A DNA stretch of 64,000 bases from assembly GCA_000153385.1 (NCBI GenBank), contig CH672375.1, positions 628,185 to 692,184 of the forward strand, in the 5' to 3' direction. Source of the stretch: Flavobacteria bacterium BBFL7 (GTDB lineage Bacteria; Bacteroidota; Bacteroidia; Flavobacteriales; Flavobacteriaceae). Shown one piece after another: positions 35,500 through 42,926 of the stretch. The notes below the pieces were generated by a model, which saw only the letters and a program-made list of their open reading frames with translations, had not been told where the DNA came from and made no database searches. Position 1 is the stretch's first letter, and every line of letters begins with the position of its first letter. A program made the translations under genes and the position numbers.

Positions 35500-36828
35500 A
35501 TGATTTTTCAAGAGATAGTAGAAAAGACCATTGACACAACACCTTTTATCACTAAAGACACCATCGTTTTTGGTTTATTGATGATATGTCTCGCATTGGT
35601 ATTCTATTCATCTTCTTTAAAAAAAGGCTTTTGGGCTGGATTTTACAAGATTGTTCCAGCTTTATTGATGTGTTATTTATTGCCTTCTATCTTAAGCTCT
35701 CTCGGAATTATTGCTCCAGAATGGACCACAATAGCTCAGGATGGTACGGTTACCGAGAATAGCTCATCTTTATATTACATGGCGTCGCGTTACTTATTAC
35801 CAGCAGCACTAGTGTTGATGACATTATCTATAGACTTAAAGGCCGTATTTAATCTAGGACCTAAGGCACTTATTATGTTTCTTACAGGAACGATAGGAAT
35901 TGTTATCGGTGGACCTATCGCTATTTTAATTATTGGCTCATTTTCTCCGGAGACAGTCGGTGGCGAAGGTTTTGACGCAGTATGGCGCGGACTTTCTACT
36001 CTTGCTGGTAGTTGGATAGGTGGTGGCGCAAATCAAACAGCTATGCTTGAAGTATATGAATTTAATCAAGCAAAATATGGCGGTATGGTACTGGTTGATA
36101 TAGTGGTGGCTAACTTATGGATGGGAATTCTTCTTTTTGGTATAGGGAAAGCTGCAAAAATTGATCAATGGTTTGGTGCGGACAGTCGTGCGATAGAAGA
36201 TCTTAAAAAACGAGTATCCGATTATACAGCAAGTGTAAAACGAGAAGCTACTTTTACAGACAAGATGGTGATGTTAGGAATAGGTTTTGGAGCTGTAGCG
36301 ATTGCTCATTTTGGAGCAAATTATCTATCTGATTTAACAAGTAACATCGATGGAATTTCTGATAATATTTATTTAAGCTTTTTAACCAGTCAATTTTTCT
36401 GGATGATATCTATTGCTACATTAATAGGTATTATATTATCCTTTACACCAGCAAAGAGTTATGAAGGCACTGGTGCTAGTAGTATAGGAAGTATTTTTAT
36501 TTATGTACTAGTAGCGACCATAGGAATGAAAATGGACTTGACACAAATTGTAGAAAACCCATTATTAATTTTAGTAGGTATCGTATGGATGGCTATCCAC
36601 GCTGGATTATTAATCCTTATGGCTAAACTGATTAAAGCACCATATTTTTTCCTTGCAGTAGGCTCTCAAGCTAACGTAGGTGGAGCCGCCAGTGCTCCTA
36701 TCGTTGCTGCCGAGTTTCATCCTTCACTCACTAGCGTTGGTGTTTTACTAGCAGTATTCGGCTATGTAGTTGGAACCATAGGTGCTATTACTTGTACTAT
36801 ACTCATGCAAATTGTAGCAACATCTTAA
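35500..36828 (+). CDS. DUF819 family membrane protein
   Basis: A 442-residue inner-membrane protein with about 11-12 hydrophobic helices. It has the DUF819 look: ASRYLLPAALVLMTLSIDLK, LSTLAGSWIGGGANQTAML in the first half and PYFFLAVGSQANVGGAASAP plus VAAEFHPSLTSVGVLLAVFG in the second. The two similar GG-rich motifs suggest an internal inverted repeat, as in elevator-type transporters. The transported compound is unknown. It is transcribed after the sdp operon, probably separately. Confidence 0.9.
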   Translation: MIFQEIVEKTIDTTPFITKDTIVFGLLMICLALVFYSSSLKKGFWAGFYKIVPALLMCYLLPSILSSLGIIAPEWTTIAQDGTVTENSSSLYYMASRYLLPAALVLMTLSIDLKAVFNLGPKALIMFLTGTIGIVIGGPIAILIIGSFSPETVGGEGFDAVWRGLSTLAGSWIGGGANQTAMLEVYEFNQAKYGGMVLVDIVVANLWMGILLFGIGKAAKIDQWFGADSRAIEDLKKRVSDYTASVKREATFTDKMVMLGIGFGAVAIAHFGANYLSDLTSNIDGISDNIYLSFLTSQFFWMISIATLIGIILSFTPAKSYEGTGASSIGSIFIYVLVATIGMKMDLTQIVENPLLILVGIVWMAIHAGLLILMAKLIKAPYFFLAVGSQANVGGAASAPIVAAEFHPSLTSVGVLLAVFGYVVGTIGAITCTILMQIVATS

Positions 36829-36908
36829 GACTATCTCATAACTATTTCAAAAGACTATATGGTATAAGTCAAACTTATATATCATATTTGCAGCCCAATA
36901 AAAAGCTC

Positions 36909-37622
36909 ATGAAAAACACATTTATAGCCATAATCACTTTATTAATTTTAACCTCTTGCGGCAATGATAAAAGTGGCAATCTAATCGTTAATGGTACCGT
37001 AGATGGCCTTAAGATAGGTAAGCTATACTTACAACAATTGCAGGATACTACTTTAGTAAACGTAGATTCTGTTATTGTAGATGGAGAAGCACCTTTTGAA
37101 ATGAGTGCGACTATAGATGAACCACAATTAATGTACTTATACCTAGATAAGAAAGACGGCACTATCTATGATGACAGGCTAACATTTTTTGCAGAGGATA
37201 CGATCATAACAATCAATACGACACTCGATAAATTTGAAACTAGCGCTATAGTATCTGGCTCAAAAAATCAAAAGTTGTATAATGAGTTTAATAAAATTAA
37301 TAAGCAACTTTCTAACCGTTATACTGAGTTATTTAAGCGCAGTATGAATTTAAGTCAAGCTGATGTGAGAGATCAAGATTCTATTGATGCCCTATCTACT
37401 GACATCAATAAGCATTTGAAAAGAAAAGTAGGATATGCATTAAATTTTGCAATGTTTAATAAGGACTATGAAATTGCCCCATTTATACTTTTAAAAGAAG
37501 GTTATGAAGCTAATCCAGTATATCTAGATAGTGCTTATAACATGATGCCAAAAAAAATTCAGAGCAGTCGTTATGGAAAACAACTGTCTGAATTTATTAA
37601 AGAAAGAAAAGAGGAATTATAA
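36909..37622 (+). CDS. Lipoprotein, DUF4369-like
   Basis: A 237-residue lipoprotein: signal MKNTFIAIITLLILTSC (Cys17). The mature N-terminus NLIVNGTVDGLKIGKLYLQQ through DGTIYDDRLTFFAEDT resembles DUF4369, the beta-domain that precedes thioredoxin-like domains in many Bacteroidota proteins. Here the rest is helical and charged with no CxxC thioredoxin site. An upstream GTG/ATG frame overlapping the DUF819 gene was rejected in favour of the signal-peptide start. CATATTTG 8 nt upstream may be its -7 element. The end overlaps the gene on the other strand by 6 bp. Confidence 0.85.
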   Translation: MKNTFIAIITLLILTSCGNDKSGNLIVNGTVDGLKIGKLYLQQLQDTTLVNVDSVIVDGEAPFEMSATIDEPQLMYLYLDKKDGTIYDDRLTFFAEDTIITINTTLDKFETSAIVSGSKNQKLYNEFNKINKQLSNRYTELFKRSMNLSQADVRDQDSIDALSTDINKHLKRKVGYALNFAMFNKDYEIAPFILLKEGYEANPVYLDSAYNMMPKKIQSSRYGKQLSEFIKERKEEL

Positions 37623-37883
37623 TTTATTGATACGCTCAATAAGTTCTCCACCTTTAGTTTCAAGATCTTTGCGCACACTTTTTAAGTGAGCTTTGCGGTT
37701 TTCAACACTTTTGTCGTTCACTTTTGCGATTAATTCATCAAAAACAACAATACTGTCGTCTACAATCGCTTCAGTTGCTGCAACATCTGCATCTGGATTA
37801 GCATCTTGTTGAATTAATGCTGCGTCTATAATATCTCCTATTACAAAGTTGATATCTTGTTTAAGGTCTCTAATACTTGCCAT
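37617..37883 (-). CDS. Small uncharacterised alpha-helical protein (88 aa)
   Basis: A cytoplasmic 88-residue protein of predicted helices (LKQDINFVIGDIIDAALIQQ, DSIVVFDELIAKVNDKS, KAHLKSVRKDLETKGGELIE). No signal peptide or known motif. Similar small proteins are common in flavobacterial genomes, but the function is not known to me. A TATTTTTG element ends 16 nt before the ATG. Confidence 0.75.
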   Translation of the reverse strand: MASIRDLKQDINFVIGDIIDAALIQQDANPDADVAATEAIVDDSIVVFDELIAKVNDKSVENRKAHLKSVRKDLETKGGELIERINKL

Positions 37884-37899
37884 GGTAAATTATTTTGTG

Positions 37900-37907
37900 C
37901 AAAAATA
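37900..37907 (-). promoter_or_regulatory. -7 promoter element (TATTTTTG)
   Basis: Exact TAnnTTTG match on the minus strand, 16 nt before the ATG at 37883. Confidence 0.45.
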
Positions 37908-37922
37908 CGCCAAAATTATACG

Positions 37923-38897
37923 CTATAGATGAACACTTAACAATTTTGCTTCATTACTAGATTTAACCAGCACGTAAGGTACAGCGGCAGGAATTAAAAT
38001 AGTTTGAGCAGACTCTAATTTGTGATTTACACCGTTGCAATAAACATCACAAGATTCACCTATATTCATTAAAACCATAAAACTTTGATGAACATTTACG
38101 GCTACACGCTGGCATCCTTTAAAGAATAAGTAATCTGTTGTGAAATATTGATTACGAGCCAGGTTTTGATTTCCATAAATTTTTGGATTATAATCGATAA
38201 CATGATTATGTGACTCTTTATAGTCGCTGACTTCAATAGAATCGTCAATATGCAATTCTCTTGCGTTTCCTAAATGATCTCTTCTGTCAAAATCATATAC
38301 TCTATAAGTAATATCGCTAGATTGTTGGATTTCGGCTAGTGTAATACCAGCTCCTATTGCGTGTATTAAACCAGGTTTAATGAAAAAAGAATCACCTTCA
38401 GCTACCTTGATTTGATTAAATAAATCCATCACGGTTTTTTCTGATATCGCTTTCGCGAAAGCGTCTTTATTACTCTCTTCTTTAAATCCTAATATCAATC
38501 GTGCATCTGGTTGAGCATCCATGATATACCACATTTCAGTTTTTCCGAAACTATTATGTTTTCTTAAAGCTACCGTATCATCTGGATGAACTTGTATAGA
38601 TAAGTCTTGAGCAGCATTAATATATTTTATTAAAAGAGGAAATTGAGGTCCGTGGAGTTCTATAACTCGATCACCCAATAACTCTGCCGGGTATTTTTCA
38701 ATGAGCTCATTAAGGTTTAATCCCTTATAATGACCAGATTTAATAACACTTACATCATTTTCTACAACCGAAATTTCCCAACTCTCACCTAATTGTGATA
38801 TGGGTGGCTCTATATTTTTAATTTTATTGAGCTCTTCTCCTCCCCAAATTTTATCTTTTAAAATAGGCTCGAAACTTAACGGGTATAATCTCATCAT
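37923..38897 (-). CDS. manA: Mannose-6-phosphate isomerase, class I
   Basis: A 324-residue type I phosphomannose isomerase that interconverts fructose-6-P and mannose-6-P. Zinc-site text: FPLLIKYINAAQDLSIQVHPDD (in parts: IKYINAAQDLSIQVHPDD), TEMWYIMD and PGLIHAIGAGITLAEIQQSS, with the Gln, two His and Glu ligands expected. The short form without the long insert is usual in Bacteroidota. It is last in the operon idi-queD-manA, its ATG overlapping the queD stop (ATGA). The palindrome at 38448-38463 lies inside and encodes AFAKA in DAFAKAISEK. The product could feed the GDP-mannose pathway for surface glycans. Confidence 0.93.
   Translation of the reverse strand: MMRLYPLSFEPILKDKIWGGEELNKIKNIEPPISQLGESWEISVVENDVSVIKSGHYKGLNLNELIEKYPAELLGDRVIELHGPQFPLLIKYINAAQDLSIQVHPDDTVALRKHNSFGKTEMWYIMDAQPDARLILGFKEESNKDAFAKAISEKTVMDLFNQIKVAEGDSFFIKPGLIHAIGAGITLAEIQQSSDITYRVYDFDRRDHLGNARELHIDDSIEVSDYKESHNHVIDYNPKIYGNQNLARNQYFTTDYLFFKGCQRVAVNVHQSFMVLMNIGESCDVYCNGVNHKLESAQTILIPAAVPYVLVKSSNEAKLLSVHL
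38448..38463. repeat. Iterated palindrome CGCTTTCGCGAAAGCG (inside manA)
   Basis: Perfect copy; read as AFAKA. Confidence 0.9.
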
Positions 38898-39304
38898 TCT
38901 CCTTTATAAACTACAAAGTTGCGTTCCGTCTCATAGAGTTTAATTTCTATATCGTACTTTGAGTCAAGCTTTGCTTTAATTTTATTATAAATCACATATG
39001 CAATATTCTCTGCAGTAGGATTTAATGTTTTAAATTCTGGAACTTCTACATTTAAATTTTTATGATCAAAAGCATCTTCTACCTCAGACTTAATCACGTC
39101 TTTTAATATTTTTAAATCTATTAGATATCCAGTCTCTGGATCAACCTTTCCTGTTACACCAACTTCTAAGTTATAATTATGACCATGGAAGTTAGGATTA
39201 TTACATTTACCAAATATAGCAGCATTTTTTTGATCACTCCAATCTGATCGATGTAAACGGTGCGCAGCATTAAAATGCGCTTTACGATATGCTGTTATTA
39301 TCAT
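38894..39304 (-). CDS. queD: 6-carboxytetrahydropterin synthase (QueD) / PTPS family
   Basis: A 136-residue tunnelling-fold enzyme. It converts 7,8-dihydroneopterin triphosphate to 6-carboxytetrahydropterin, the QueE substrate. Zinc histidines are His15 (HFNAAHRL), His40 and His42 (NPNFHGHNYN); Cys34 is the catalytic thiol; Asp80-His81 are in DHKNLN, and the end carries YETERN. The family also contains PTPS-III and true PTPS; the presence of queE in the window makes QueD most likely. It is coupled on both sides by 4-bp overlaps in an operon with idi and manA. Confidence 0.9.
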   Translation of the reverse strand: MIITAYRKAHFNAAHRLHRSDWSDQKNAAIFGKCNNPNFHGHNYNLEVGVTGKVDPETGYLIDLKILKDVIKSEVEDAFDHKNLNVEVPEFKTLNPTAENIAYVIYNKIKAKLDSKYDIEIKLYETERNFVVYKGE

Positions 39305-39819
39305 GATATGTGTTTGTAATATTTATCAAAAATGATCTTAAACCATGCTGTATAAAGATCTGGCTGAGCGATCATATCTTCTTTAATATCATTTGCAGTC
39401 ATCCATTTAAAACTGGCAACTTCATCTGGATTAATTATAGGGTCTTCATTTGAATAGCCAACCATTACATGATCTAGTTCGTGTTCTGTAAGACCGTTAT
39501 CAAATGGAGCAATATAAATGAAGTGAAAAAGTTCTTTAAGCTGGGCTGTCATACCCATTTCTTCCATTAATCTTCTTCTACCTGCTTCAACATTTCCTTC
39601 TCCATCGCGTTGGTGACTACAGCAAGTGTTAGTCCATAAACCTGGAGAGTGATATTTACTAAGCGCTCTTTGTTGAAGTAAAATCTCATCTTTATCATTA
39701 ATAATAAAAACTGAAAACGCTCTATGAAGTAGTGCTTTTTCATGGGCCTCAATTTTTTCCATTAAGCCTACTTTTTCATCCTGCGGATTTACTAATATAA
39801 CGTACTCTTTATTATCCAT
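39301..39819 (-). CDS. idi: Isopentenyl-diphosphate delta-isomerase, type I
   Basis: A 172-residue NUDIX-fold IPP isomerase that converts isopentenyl- to dimethylallyl-diphosphate for isoprenoids. The active-site Cys is in TNTCCSHQR (residues 63-71), the NUDIX-like helix RRLMEEMG follows, and the catalytic Glu/His text is EHELDHV. It heads the operon idi-queD-manA; the queD ATG overlaps the idi stop by 4 bp. A TAAATTTG element ends 17 nt before the ATG. Confidence 0.94.
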   Translation of the reverse strand: MDNKEYVILVNPQDEKVGLMEKIEAHEKALLHRAFSVFIINDKDEILLQQRALSKYHSPGLWTNTCCSHQRDGEGNVEAGRRRLMEEMGMTAQLKELFHFIYIAPFDNGLTEHELDHVMVGYSNEDPIINPDEVASFKWMTANDIKEDMIAQPDLYTAWFKIIFDKYYKHIS

Positions 39820-39836
39820 TATTCTAATTATAGTTT

Positions 39837-39844
39837 CAAATTTA
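39837..39844 (-). promoter_or_regulatory. -7 promoter element (TAAATTTG) for idi-queD-manA
   Basis: Exact TAnnTTTG on the minus strand, 17 nt before the idi ATG. Confidence 0.5.
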
Positions 39845-39883
39845 CGAAATGACGTTATATCTTTCTCTAGTCACGATGTTAAC

Positions 39884-39916
39884 AAAAAAAACCGTCAGAG
39901 ATCGTCTGACGGTTTT
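39884..39916 (-). terminator. Intrinsic terminator after the first OmpA-family gene
   Basis: AAAACCGTCAGA/TCTGACGGTTTT with a 5-nt loop and a run of T on the minus strand, 19 bp after the stop codon. Confidence 0.92.
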
Positions 39917-39935
39917 ATTGTTCAACAGAAATTTA

Positions 39936-41915
39936 TTATTTCAATTTCATAATTATAAATTCTGAGCGTCTATTAAGTTGATGTTGTTCTTCAGTACACT
40001 CTACACCATTTGAACATTCATTGACTAACTGATACTCTCCATAACCTCTTGCAGTTAGACGATTTGCTTTAATACCTTTCATGATTAAATATGCTCTTGT
40101 ACTCTTTGCTCTGCGATCACTCAATTTAATATTATAACCATCAGAAGCACGACTGTCAGTATGCGATCTAATGTCAATAATTGAGTTAGGGTAAGCCTCC
40201 ATAAATGCAAGAACTTTTTGCAGTTCAATCTCTGCATCATATCTAATATTATGCTTATCAAAATCGAAATAAATCATGTTAAGATCTAAGATATCATTTA
40301 AATCATCACCAACTTTTATATCTGCAACCTTATCATCTATAGACTTTGCAACAGCAAGTGGCTGTAACAATGTAGCAGATGTTTTAGGAGTTTGAACAAA
40401 CTCCTCAGCAATAGTAAACTCCTCTTTTTGAGCTCTAATAGAATAATTTTGACCGCATTCTAGCACAAAACTATAGGCAGCATCTTCTCCAACTATTATC
40501 GAATTGATTTCTTTATTATCATGATCAAATAGTGTAACGGTAGCAAAAGGTATTAGTTCACCATTCTCTTCATTTGTAACCACACCATTTACATCTACCA
40601 CGCATTGTAGATCTTTAGTCTGTTTAAAGCTATAAATATCATCTAAACCTTTTCCTGACTTTCTATTAGAACTAAAATATCCAGTTTTAAGACTGTCTTT
40701 GATAATAAAGGCAAAGTCATCATAGGAACTATTCACTGGCTTACCTATGTTAATTACCTCTTTAGTAGGCATCCCTTTATCATCAGTAAGCACAACATAA
40801 ACATCTAAACCACCTAAGCCCTGATGACCTGTAGAAGAATAATAAAAATTGCCATTATCACTTATAAAAGGAAATAAATCGTTACCGATTGTATTCACAT
40901 ATTTTACATTAATAGGTTCACTGTAATCATCATTCTCATCGATATTAACATACCAAATATCTGATGTCAATTTATTATTTCCATCAGTCATACTACCTGG
41001 ACGATCACTAGCAAAAAACAATCTTTTTCCATCTTTGCTTAAAGCTGGATGTGCCGTTGAAAATTCATCACTATTAAAAGGCAGTTCTGTTATATTCTCC
41101 CATGGAGAAGAAGAGCTCACTCTAGTCGCTTTTAAAATTTTAAGCTTATTGATTTCATCTGAGCTTGTTTTATAACTACGTTTTACAAAATTATTTCTAG
41201 TGAAGAACATAGTATTACCATCAGCAGTAAAAACCGCATTACTCTCATGAAATTTGGTATTAAGAGCCTTGTTGAGCTTTACTTCATCACGTAATTCCAA
41301 TGTTGTTGAATCTGCAGTAGCCTTGTATAGATTTAAAAAGACTCTTTCATTCCATTTGTGTCGTCTCTTTACTAAAGAAGCTGTATCCTGAGAACTCGCA
41401 TAAACAATCGTATTTGAATTAGGTAAGTAAGATGTTCCAAAATCTTGAATCTCACTATTCATCTCAAGATTTTTTATCTCATATCTACCAGATTGTTTTT
41501 TAATCATTTCTAAATAATTAGGTTGATTAAGATAATTATCTAGATATTGATCTTGTCCTTTTACATCTGCATACAGCTCTAAGATTTCATCAGCTTTATC
41601 GTATTCACGTACAGCTTTTAAAGTTTGAATATATTTGAAATAATAATTACGATCAATTGATTCTGGATCATACTCAAAAACTCTTGAATACCAAGCATTA
41701 GCATTTGTATAATCATTATTGTAATAATAGGTATCTCCTAATTTTTCAAAAACCTCTTTATTTTCATATCCATTTTTCACAATACTCAAATACATATTTT
41801 GAGCATCTATATATGCAAGGTCTTTATAATTTTGATTAGACTCTTTTACTTGTTCCCTTTGCCCAAAAGTCACACTGGAAAGTAAGACGAATAGTATAAA
41901 TAGTTTATTAGTCAT
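39936..41915 (-). CDS. OmpA-family protein with TPR, PD40 and peptidase-regulatory domains (PorE-like)
   Basis: A 659-residue exported protein (signal MTNKLFILFVLLSSVTFGQ). Domains by eye: N-terminal TPR-like helices (to about 130), a PD40/beta-propeller part with repeated FFASDRPGSM, FYYSSTGHQGLGGLDVYVV and GYFSSNRKSGKGLDDIY, a carboxypeptidase-regulatory-like beta domain (about 450-510), and a C-terminal OmpA peptidoglycan-binding domain (IYFDFDKHNIRYDAEIEL, IDIRSHTDSRASD, LTARGYGEYQLVN, LNRRSEF). It likely fixes the PorP/adhesin complex to the cell wall. It is 11 bp downstream of porP and has a paralogue at 58288-60279 with the same layout. Confidence 0.9.
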   Translation of the reverse strand: MTNKLFILFVLLSSVTFGQREQVKESNQNYKDLAYIDAQNMYLSIVKNGYENKEVFEKLGDTYYYNNDYTNANAWYSRVFEYDPESIDRNYYFKYIQTLKAVREYDKADEILELYADVKGQDQYLDNYLNQPNYLEMIKKQSGRYEIKNLEMNSEIQDFGTSYLPNSNTIVYASSQDTASLVKRRHKWNERVFLNLYKATADSTTLELRDEVKLNKALNTKFHESNAVFTADGNTMFFTRNNFVKRSYKTSSDEINKLKILKATRVSSSSPWENITELPFNSDEFSTAHPALSKDGKRLFFASDRPGSMTDGNNKLTSDIWYVNIDENDDYSEPINVKYVNTIGNDLFPFISDNGNFYYSSTGHQGLGGLDVYVVLTDDKGMPTKEVINIGKPVNSSYDDFAFIIKDSLKTGYFSSNRKSGKGLDDIYSFKQTKDLQCVVDVNGVVTNEENGELIPFATVTLFDHDNKEINSIIVGEDAAYSFVLECGQNYSIRAQKEEFTIAEEFVQTPKTSATLLQPLAVAKSIDDKVADIKVGDDLNDILDLNMIYFDFDKHNIRYDAEIELQKVLAFMEAYPNSIIDIRSHTDSRASDGYNIKLSDRRAKSTRAYLIMKGIKANRLTARGYGEYQLVNECSNGVECTEEQHQLNRRSEFIIMKLK

Positions 41916-41926
41916 AGTATGTGTTT

Positions 41927-42862
41927 TTAAAAGAATCGAGGCGTTATTATTCTATCGTAGCTATTGAAAAGCTCAAATCTCACAAAGAGTTCATAACTTC
42001 CATCATTATATAAAGCATTCCCTAGCTCAGTCGTCTCACGATCGTAAGCAAATCCTATCATCATCTGATCGCTTAATTGAAAACCGACTAGTCCACTGAT
42101 CGCTGCACTCCATCTATATGCTGCTCCTAAAGTTAGTTTCTCATTGAATAAAAAGTTTGCCGTTAAATCAACCTGTAACGGTGAACCATTTACCATCTTA
42201 ACTAATGTTGCTGGCTTGAATTTAATATTATCATTTAAGTCAAACACATATCCGGCAGTTGCAAAATAATGGATACGTTCCTCAGCTATAAAGGTCGTCG
42301 CACTTGTATCATTACTATCGTCAAAGTGATTTGTCTGTAATACATTAGGCGTACTTAACCCTACATAAAAACGATCTGTATGATAATACAATCCCAAACC
42401 TACTGTAGGTGATAACTTATTATCAATGTTCTCCTGCAATCTAGGATCTGATGTATTAAAAATATTAAGCTTTGTAAAATCCACATTTAAAAGGTGTACT
42501 CCACCTTTTAATCCAAAACTTAAACGTGCCTCATCACCTACCGGTAAGGTATAACTGAAATCTGCCGCTATGTACGTCTCATCACTTGGACCTATCTCAT
42601 CGTTTACAACACTTAAGCCTAGTCCTACTCGACTATTCTCAATAGGCGTATGCAATGATAAGCTTTGAGTGCGTGGAGCACCATCCAGACCTACCCATTG
42701 ACTTCTATGCAAACCTACGACACTCATTACTCCTCGATTACCTGCATAGGCAGGATTAATCGTTATTGGATTATACATATACTGAGTATATTGAGGATCC
42801 TGTTGTGCTGTAACCGCTTTCGCGAAAGCGAACAATAATATAACTGTTAATAATTTATTCAT
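41927..42862 (-). CDS. PorP/SprF-family type IX secretion membrane protein, copy 1
   Basis: A 311-residue outer-membrane barrel of the PorP/SprF family (signal MNKLLTVILLFAFAKAVTAQ). Hallmarks: QDPQYTQYMYNPITINPAYAG, LSVVNDEIGPSDETYI, YYHTDRFYVGLSTPNVL and YDGSYELFVRFEL-like end. SprF-type proteins are needed to secrete or anchor the neighbouring giant adhesin with a type B C-terminal domain. I chose ATG 42862; the longer frame begins inside the hairpin region. The iterated palindrome (42815-42830) makes up the hydrophobic core end of the signal peptide (AFAKA). Nearly identical to the copy at 60291-61226 (one residue, Val for Phe). Confidence 0.93.
   Translation of the reverse strand: MNKLLTVILLFAFAKAVTAQQDPQYTQYMYNPITINPAYAGNRGVMSVVGLHRSQWVGLDGAPRTQSLSLHTPIENSRVGLGLSVVNDEIGPSDETYIAADFSYTLPVGDEARLSFGLKGGVHLLNVDFTKLNIFNTSDPRLQENIDNKLSPTVGLGLYYHTDRFYVGLSTPNVLQTNHFDDSNDTSATTFIAEERIHYFATAGYVFDLNDNIKFKPATLVKMVNGSPLQVDLTANFLFNEKLTLGAAYRWSAAISGLVGFQLSDQMMIGFAYDRETTELGNALYNDGSYELFVRFELFNSYDRIITPRFF
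42815..42830. repeat. Iterated palindrome CGCTTTCGCGAAAGCG (signal peptide of PorP 1)
   Basis: Perfect copy; read as AFAKA in the signal peptide. Confidence 0.9.
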
Positions 42863-42884
42863 CTCTTCTTGTGTTTCAATTAAA

Positions 42885-42916
42885 GTATCCCAACTCATGC
42901 TATTAAATTGGGATAC
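42885..42916 (-). promoter_or_regulatory. Hairpin between giant adhesin gene and porP (cassette 1)
   Basis: GTATCCCAA/TTGGGATAC, 9-bp stem with a 14-nt loop, 11 bp after the adhesin stop and 23 bp before the porP ATG. No good T-run follows, so it may attenuate rather than end transcription, or protect mRNA ends. Confidence 0.6.
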
Positions 42917-42926
42917 ATGAAATAAT

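Larger units (their letters stand above)
41923..42875. repeat. 953-bp direct duplication, copy 1 (porP)
   Basis: Compared by hand with 60287-61239: same length, 12 mismatches, all between about 42305 and 42720; the outer parts (382 bp on one side, about 160 bp on the other) are identical. Both edges stop abruptly just outside porP. Confidence 0.93.

Noticed and set aside
36792..36908. Longer start for the DUF4369-like lipoprotein, overlapping the DUF819 gene
   Set aside because: The added 39 residues precede a complete lipoprotein signal peptide, which must be at the N-terminus.
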